54,940 nucleotides of DNA from Lentisphaeria bacterium (GTDB taxonomy: Bacteria > Verrucomicrobiota > Lentisphaeria > Victivallales > Victivallaceae). The notes below the pieces were generated by a model. That model ran no database searches and was not told the origin of the DNA. It saw only the letters and a list, made by a program, of their open reading frames with translations. Positions 49,967 to 54,940 of this stretch are shown piece by piece (position 1 is the stretch's first letter; the number at the start of each line of letters is the position of its first letter). The translations under genes were made by a program, and so were the position numbers. Location of the stretch: the NCBI GenBank assembly GCA_018265615.1, contig JABLYX010000029.1, forward strand, positions 1-54,940. Direction: 5' to 3'.

Positions 49967-50116
49967 GGAAATCACCTCCGCATGAAACTGTGTCACTCTG
50001 GTACAGGAACGAAAATACACGCGCCCGGAACGCTTGTCAAGTTTTCCCGCCGGAGATTGCCGTAAAATAATCTTTTATGACGTATTTCACAGGTGAGTTG
50101 AAAAAAAGTAAAAGAA

Positions 50117-50183
50117 AAAACGTTTTATCACTTGACATTTGCTTTCGATTCTGGTATAATTAAAGGTGTTGATAAAACGTTTT
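50117..50183. promoter_or_regulatory. Consensus promoter flanked by two LacI operators
   Basis: TTGACA (50132-50137), a 17-base spacer and TATAAT (50155-50160) form a perfect consensus promoter reading toward the LacI gene. On either side is AAAACGTTTT (50117-50126 and 50174-50183), extended to GATAAAACGTTTT in opposite orientations. Their centres are 57 bases apart. One repressor dimer at each site, possibly looping, would shut the promoter; the left site also faces the divergent GH2 gene. Confidence 0.85.
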
Positions 50184-50218
50184 CTTGTGGTGGGAACCGA
50201 CAGAGGGGGATTTTACAG

Positions 50219-51292
50219 ATGGTCAGGGGCGGAATCAGGAGCGTGGCGGCGCTGGCGGGAGTGTCGATCGGGACGGTGTCGAAGATACTGAACCCGGACT
50301 CTTCGGCGAATATCCGCGTGTCGGAGGAGACGCGCGAAAAGGTGCTGGCCGCGGCGGAGAAGCTCGAGTACCGTCCGAGCTACGGGGCGAAGCTCCTGCG
50401 CGGCGAGAGCACGCGGACGATCGGCTTTGCGACCTCGCTGCCGGAGGATCATAACGTCGCCTATCTTTCGAGCTACACCTTCCGGCTGCTGAACGGAATC
50501 GGGCAGGCAGCCTCGATGAACGGCTATCAGGTGCTGCTGCTGAACGGTGTGGACTACCGTTACTTCATGAACATCAAGCGGGTCGATGCGCTCATCATGA
50601 TCAACTTCGCGCTTTCGTCGAATCCGGAGCGCGAACAGATGCGCGAAATGTTCGAGCACTTCAATGAAAAGCGTTACCCGTATGTGATTATCAACGGAGA
50701 GCCGGGGGCAGAGCCGGAGGTTCCGCTGATCCGGGTTGACAATGCTTCCGGCATGCGGCAGATCGCGGAGCTGATTATCCGCCGGGGATATGGGACGGCC
50801 GGATTCATCGGGGAGCTCACGACAAATCCGCAGCGCCACCACCTTGAGCGCGGCCGGCTGCTTGCGGAGTTCCTGGACGGGAGTCCGTGCCGGCTGCTGC
50901 CGGAGGCGGTTCTGAACGGCAGCGGGGACGGTGTGCCGGATATTCCGCGCATCGGGCGCTACAGCCATGAAGACGGCCGTGCCGCATTGCGGTATCTGAT
51001 TGAGAGGAAAGCTGTTCCGCGTTGTCTGGCCTGCGGCGACGATGATATCGCCATGGGGGTGCTGAAATCGGCCGCAGAGGCCGGGATCCGCGTGCCGGAG
51101 GAGCTCGCCGTGATCGGTTTCGACGACGACCTGAACGCCGATTACCTGAATCCGGCGCTGACGACGGTCCGCCAGCCGCTCGAAGAGTTCGGCCGCCTCG
51201 CGGTCGATTACGTGATTGCAAAGCTGGAGGATCCGGAGAAGCAGATCCAGCTCACGATCGCGCCGGAGCTCATCGAGCGGACGTCGGCATAG
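50219..51292 (+). CDS. LacI-family transcriptional regulator of the GH50-like operon
   Basis: This is a 357-residue LacI-type repressor. The HTH is RSVAALAGVSIGTVSKILNP, followed by the hinge EKVLAAAEKLEYRPSYGAKLLR and a ligand-binding domain (IGFATSLPEDHN, GYGTAGFIGELTTNPQRHHL, VIGFDDDLNADYL). ATG 50219 follows GAGGGGGA by 8 bases. The operator pair on its own promoter is perfectly symmetric, so autorepression is very likely. It is followed by a pseudopilin (56 bases) and a GH50-like enzyme. Confidence 0.92.
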   Translation: MVRGGIRSVAALAGVSIGTVSKILNPDSSANIRVSEETREKVLAAAEKLEYRPSYGAKLLRGESTRTIGFATSLPEDHNVAYLSSYTFRLLNGIGQAASMNGYQVLLLNGVDYRYFMNIKRVDALIMINFALSSNPEREQMREMFEHFNEKRYPYVIINGEPGAEPEVPLIRVDNASGMRQIAELIIRRGYGTAGFIGELTTNPQRHHLERGRLLAEFLDGSPCRLLPEAVLNGSGDGVPDIPRIGRYSHEDGRAALRYLIERKAVPRCLACGDDDIAMGVLKSAAEAGIRVPEELAVIGFDDDLNADYLNPALTTVRQPLEEFGRLAVDYVIAKLEDPEKQIQLTIAPELIERTSA

Positions 51293-51348
51293 AATAAAGC
51301 GGTGAGGCATAGAGAACCCGGTATCGTTACAAGAATAAGGAGATTCAC

Positions 51349-52110
51349 ATGACGAAGCGATCATTCACACTCATCGAGCTCCTGGTCGTAATTGCGATCA
51401 TCGCGATTCTGGCCGCCATGCTGCTCCCGGCGCTGAACCAGGCGCGGGACCGGGCGCAGAGCGCGAAGTGTTTCGGGAACTTCAAGTCGATCGGGCAGGC
51501 CACCGCCATGTACCAGGGGGACAGCGACGATTATTTTCCGAACGGCGGCATCTCCGATTACAATGCCGCGCCGACCAACGCGGGGCGCTGGTTTCACAAG
51601 CTTGAAGTTTATACGAAAAATTATTCTGTATTCAACTGCCCGGCCATGGTCAGGCTGTCTCCGGGCTGTGAGGTTGCGAATATTGCCGGGCAGGCGGTCG
51701 GCGGCTGGAATCCCGCATGGGGAGCAATCCCGCGCGGCCAGGCGGGGGGAGGCGCCGCCTGCGGTTCCGCCCTCAACACCAGCCAGTTCGGTACGATAAG
51801 CTCTTCGACCGGGCTGCCGAATTACACGGTGAAGCCCCGGACTTTGCAGGACCAGATCAATTCGATGTGGAAGAACCCGCGTCCGACGGTCGGCAAAATC
51901 ATCTATGTGGTTGACGGGGTATTCAATGTGTATTCGACCATTTACGATGCGTCCGGGTCGATTCTGCAGCTCAACCGGTTCGTCCACAGGGACCGGCGCA
52001 ACATCCTCTATGTCGACGGCCGGGTCGAGACCAAAGGGATCAACGACCTCCGCATCTGCGAGGGCGATAACGCCGCCGGTCCGTACTGGCGGGTCATGTT
52101 CAGCAATTAA
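51349..52110 (+). CDS. Type II pseudopilin, H-X9-DG class
   Basis: This is a 253-residue pseudopilin. A five-residue leader MTKRS precedes FTLIELLVVIAIIAILAA, so the residue before the cleavage site is Ser instead of the usual Gly. The body has AKCFGNFKSIGQATAMYQGD and an H-X9-DG motif (His213, Asp223, Gly224). It is about the same length as the other pseudopilin in this window, and both sit directly before a secreted glycosidase. AAGGAG precedes the ATG. No assembly ATPase or prepilin peptidase is encoded in this window. Confidence 0.88.
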   Translation: MTKRSFTLIELLVVIAIIAILAAMLLPALNQARDRAQSAKCFGNFKSIGQATAMYQGDSDDYFPNGGISDYNAAPTNAGRWFHKLEVYTKNYSVFNCPAMVRLSPGCEVANIAGQAVGGWNPAWGAIPRGQAGGGAACGSALNTSQFGTISSSTGLPNYTVKPRTLQDQINSMWKNPRPTVGKIIYVVDGVFNVYSTIYDASGSILQLNRFVHRDRRNILYVDGRVETKGINDLRICEGDNAAGPYWRVMFSN

Positions 52111-52127
52111 GGAAAGGAATCCGGTTT

Positions 52128-54842
52128 ATGAAATATGGACTCTGGCTGTTGACAGCCTGCCTGCTCTGCACGGCGGCTGCCGCGGCGGTGAAACTGGCCC
52201 CCGCGGGGATCGAGATCGACGGCGGCGCGATGGGGAAGTTGATTTTCCTCTATCCGAAATTCACGCCTCCGGACGGTAAAAATGTGAATCCGGAGGTGAA
52301 GCTCTCCGGCAACCGGGCGGAAATCACCTATCTGGCGGAGGGCGCCCCGTCGCTCGTGCTGACCCGGAACGGCGACGCGGTGACGGGAACCATGGTTACG
52401 AAGTCGGCCGGGAAGTTCCGCTGGGAGATGCACATCCCGATCACTTTCGCCGGAACCGGTTTCTTCGCGTTCGGTGAAAACGGCGGGAAGAAGCCGTTCC
52501 CGAAGACGCTGCCGGAGAAGCCGCACCTGGCGCAGTTGAATTCCAACGTGTTCCGCCTGTTCGACGGCAACAGCGACTGCAGCATCTCGGTCCGCATCGA
52601 CCCCGGCGCGTACTGGCAGCTTCAGGACAACCGCGCCTGGAAGTGGAAGATCTTCGAACTCAGTCTGCTGCAGGATGTCTATGCGGACCGCGAAGCCCAG
52701 GAGATTTCATTTCAATTCGGCGCGGAGCAGCCGAAGGTCGCCAGGGTCCGCGTCGACCGCTTCGGCCAGCCTGCGGAGCTCGATTTCCCCGGCAAGGTCA
52801 GGTCGGAACAGGAGCTGAAGGACGATGTCGCGGCCGACAGAGCGTACTTCGGCTCCCTGAAGCCGCCCGCGCTCGCCCCGTGGGGCGGTATGCCGGGGAG
52901 CCGTGACCGGTTCGGGCTCGAGGCGACCGGTTTCTTCCGGACCGGAAAGGCTGCGGGGCGCGACGTGCTCGTCACCCCCGGCGGCGATGTGTTCTTCCAA
53001 CTCGGCGTCTGCACGATTACGCCCGGCGACGATTACACCTACATCAGGGGACGCGAGCAGATTTACGCATGGCTCCCGAAGTACGGGAGCGAATACAAAA
53101 GTGCGTACCGCGGCCACTGGGCGACCGATTTTTCCTTCTATCTGGCCAACCGGATCCGCAAGACCGGAAAGCCGTTCGAACTTGAGGAATGGAAGGGCGA
53201 GCAGATCGACCGGCTGCATAAATGGGGGTTCAACAGCGACGGCGCGTTCACCGGGCGCGCCAAGGTGAACAGCGGGAAGAAATTCGGCCGGGTGCCCGGA
53301 CTCTACAAACCGAAGGGGATCGTCGGCGATATCTGCGATCCGTTTGATCCGGCGGTCCGTGCCGATATGGACCGGAACTTCAGTGCGCTCGCTGCGGATA
53401 AGGACGATCCGGCCATCATCGGCTACTTTATCGCGAATGAACAGCCGTATCCTGACGTCGCCCGCCTGATTCCGGGATTCGACGGCAAGGTCGCCGCCAA
53501 GCGGGAGCTGGTCGGCATGTTGAAGAAAAAGTATGGTTCCATCGGCAGGTTCAACGCGGCATGGGGGCTTGAAGCCGCCGGCTTCGACGCGCTCAACGAC
53601 CTGCCGCTGCCGGTCCGCACCCGCGCGGCGTGGGCGGATATGGAGGCGTATGCCGCGCACTTTTTCGATGCGTATTTCAAGCTGGTCGGCGAGACCTTCC
53701 GCAAATACGATCCGAACCACCTGCTGCTCGGCGCGCGCTTCCTCGTCGCGAATGCGAATGTGGAGAGCGCGGTCGCGGCCTGCGGAAAATACAGCGATGT
53801 GTTCAGCTACAACTACTACTCGCGCACGATCGACCCGGCGTTGCTCGACCGGATCCACCGGCTGGCCGGAAAGCCGCTCCTGCTGTCGGAGTGGAGCTTC
53901 GGCACGGCGGAGCAGGGGTTGGCCGGAGGCGTCGTCGATGTCCGCAACCAGGTTGAGCGCGGCAACGCGTACCGCAGCTATGTCGAAGAGGCGGCCTCGC
54001 TGCCTTACGTGGTCGGGAGCCAGTGGTTCTCCTATATCGACCAGGCGCTGACCGGGCGCTATTTTCAGCACTACAACGGCGAATGCATGAATATCGGGCT
54101 GGTGAATGTGGCCGACCGCCCGTTCAAGGAGTTTCTCGCGGAGGTAATGAAGACGAATTACCGCATCTACGACGTGATGTTCGGCAGAGTCAAGCCGTTT
54201 GTCTGGAGGCCGGAGGGGGCGGTCGGGGAGCGGGCCGCCAAGAGCGTGCAGATTCCGCATGCGGTGTCCGGGCACAAGGTGGACGGCGTCAGGCAGCCCT
54301 GGCCCGGCCGGCCGTCGGAACGCATCGACGGCTCCTGCCTTGTCGCGGGTCCGGACGATGGCGGAGTGGGCGCCGATTTCTGGCTCTGCTGGGATAAGGA
54401 GAACCTTTATCTCTTCGCGGAAGTCCGGGATCCGACTCCGGCCCGGAACAGCCGGAAGGGGAAGGATCTCTGGCAGAGCGACTGCATCGAGCTTTTCATC
54501 GGCGGCGAGGAACTCGGAAAGGCCGGCCCGCTCCTGTTTTCGGACCGGCAGATCCTGATCTCCGCGAACCAGCCGGAGGGCGGGGTCTGGTTCGTGAACC
54601 AGCCGGAACAGCCCGGATGCCGGGTCGTGGTCACGCCGAACGCGAACGGCTACGCGATGGAGGCGGCGATTCCGTGGAGCGCCCTCGGCGTTGCGCCGGA
54701 ATCCGGCCGGAAGCTCCGTTTCGATATCGGGCTGGATGACGGCGACGACGGCCCGCGACGGCTGCGGCAGTTCATATGGAGCGGCAAGGCCGGCAACAGC
54801 GCCGAACGCACAGGCTGGGGCAGCGCCGTTCTCGTCGATTGA
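52128..54842 (+). CDS. Secreted GH50-like glycosidase with C-terminal CBM9-like domain
   Basis: This is a 904-residue enzyme. A signal peptide (LWLLTACLLCTAAAAA) is followed by a beta-sandwich domain to about 220 and a (beta/alpha)8 barrel at about 275-690. The barrel entry GGDVFFQLGVCTITPGDDY, then YIRGREQIYAWLP and the motif IIGYFIANEQPYP (acid/base Glu438), with KPLLLSEWSFG (nucleophile Glu588), match the pattern of GH50 agarases. A C-terminal domain (about 720-904, with DFWLCWDKENLYLFAEVRD and DCIELFIGG) is CBM9-like. Whether it acts on agarose or another galactan is unknown. It lies 17 bases after the pseudopilin. Confidence 0.8.
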   Translation: MKYGLWLLTACLLCTAAAAAVKLAPAGIEIDGGAMGKLIFLYPKFTPPDGKNVNPEVKLSGNRAEITYLAEGAPSLVLTRNGDAVTGTMVTKSAGKFRWEMHIPITFAGTGFFAFGENGGKKPFPKTLPEKPHLAQLNSNVFRLFDGNSDCSISVRIDPGAYWQLQDNRAWKWKIFELSLLQDVYADREAQEISFQFGAEQPKVARVRVDRFGQPAELDFPGKVRSEQELKDDVAADRAYFGSLKPPALAPWGGMPGSRDRFGLEATGFFRTGKAAGRDVLVTPGGDVFFQLGVCTITPGDDYTYIRGREQIYAWLPKYGSEYKSAYRGHWATDFSFYLANRIRKTGKPFELEEWKGEQIDRLHKWGFNSDGAFTGRAKVNSGKKFGRVPGLYKPKGIVGDICDPFDPAVRADMDRNFSALAADKDDPAIIGYFIANEQPYPDVARLIPGFDGKVAAKRELVGMLKKKYGSIGRFNAAWGLEAAGFDALNDLPLPVRTRAAWADMEAYAAHFFDAYFKLVGETFRKYDPNHLLLGARFLVANANVESAVAACGKYSDVFSYNYYSRTIDPALLDRIHRLAGKPLLLSEWSFGTAEQGLAGGVVDVRNQVERGNAYRSYVEEAASLPYVVGSQWFSYIDQALTGRYFQHYNGECMNIGLVNVADRPFKEFLAEVMKTNYRIYDVMFGRVKPFVWRPEGAVGERAAKSVQIPHAVSGHKVDGVRQPWPGRPSERIDGSCLVAGPDDGGVGADFWLCWDKENLYLFAEVRDPTPARNSRKGKDLWQSDCIELFIGGEELGKAGPLLFSDRQILISANQPEGGVWFVNQPEQPGCRVVVTPNANGYAMEAAIPWSALGVAPESGRKLRFDIGLDDGDDGPRRLRQFIWSGKAGNSAERTGWGSAVLVD

Positions 54843-54940
54843 CCAGAATCAACCGTGTGCCGCCTCGGCAGCTTCCCCGATGGCACATAATGCGCAGTAT
54901 GTGATGTGGGCGGTTTCGTTTTGTCATGATGCAACTCCTT
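54843..54940. other. Trailing sequence after the GH50-like gene
   Basis: 98 bases to the window edge. I see no gene start or strong terminator; the sequence is cut off before any downstream feature. Confidence 0.4.

Overview
The window reads as chromosomal DNA of a GC-rich, Gram-negative-type anaerobe, most likely a member of the Lentisphaerota (Victivallales type). Three things suggest this. Two secreted pseudopilins carry the FTLIELLVVIAIIAILAA leader helix and an H-X9-DG motif, a combination abundant in Lentisphaerota and Planctomycetota. There are many LacI and GntR regulators, each beside unusual glycoside hydrolases. Oxygen is handled by an anaerobe-style set: superoxide reductase, flavo-diiron protein and rubredoxin. 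Taxonomy is inferred; no rRNA or tRNA gene was seen. Gene starts were chosen from Shine-Dalgarno (SD) sequences, hydrophobic leaders and family N-termini.

Layout. 1-2362 (+): 3' part of a secreted TIM-barrel-like protein, a PhnP-like metallo-beta-lactamase-fold hydrolase and an unknown protein, joined by ATGA overlaps. 2325-4560: a DMT-type transporter divergent from a GntR regulator, with a palindrome between them. 4629-15563 (-): an operon of three very large hybrid histidine kinases. 15564-17640: a less GC-rich stretch with a candidate 54-codon gene behind a strong promoter and two orphan genes. 17641-20244 (-): flavin reductase, flavodoxin lipoprotein, MerR regulator and GNAT acetyltransferase, with a MerR-type operator before the flavodoxin. 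20088-24542: LacI regulator, intracellular clan-A-type glycosidase and divergent AraC regulator. 24576-29034 (-): PLP-dependent histidine-decarboxylase-like enzyme, dnaA and a PHP-domain protein. 29225-31912 (+): Fur/PerR regulator, superoxide reductase, flavo-diiron protein, rubredoxin and a BamE-like lipoprotein. 32175-37387 (+): GntR, GH43/GH130-like enzyme, pseudopilin and secreted glycosidase. 37437-38387 (-): unknown secreted protein. 38577-43584 (+): LacI, a U32-like Fe-S protein and three paralogous Fe-S reductase-like proteins. 43714-46464 (+): secreted ankyrin-repeat protein. 46574-48204 (+): ACT protein and UPF0210 protein. 48269-49966 (-): GH2 enzyme. 50219-54842 (+): LacI, pseudopilin and a secreted GH50-like enzyme with a C-terminal CBM9-like domain.

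How it fits together. Much of the window is sugar-responsive: local regulators sit next to transporters, cytosolic glycosidases and secreted glycosidases. Several regulators have a palindromic operator lying on their own promoter, visible in the sequence. Two operons share the same plan, regulator then pseudopilin then secreted glycosidase. The best candidates for something undescribed are the LacI-controlled U32 plus triple Fe-S operon, which has matching operators before the regulator and before the operon, and the pseudopilin/glycosidase modules. No CRISPR array, complete insertion sequence or prophage was seen.
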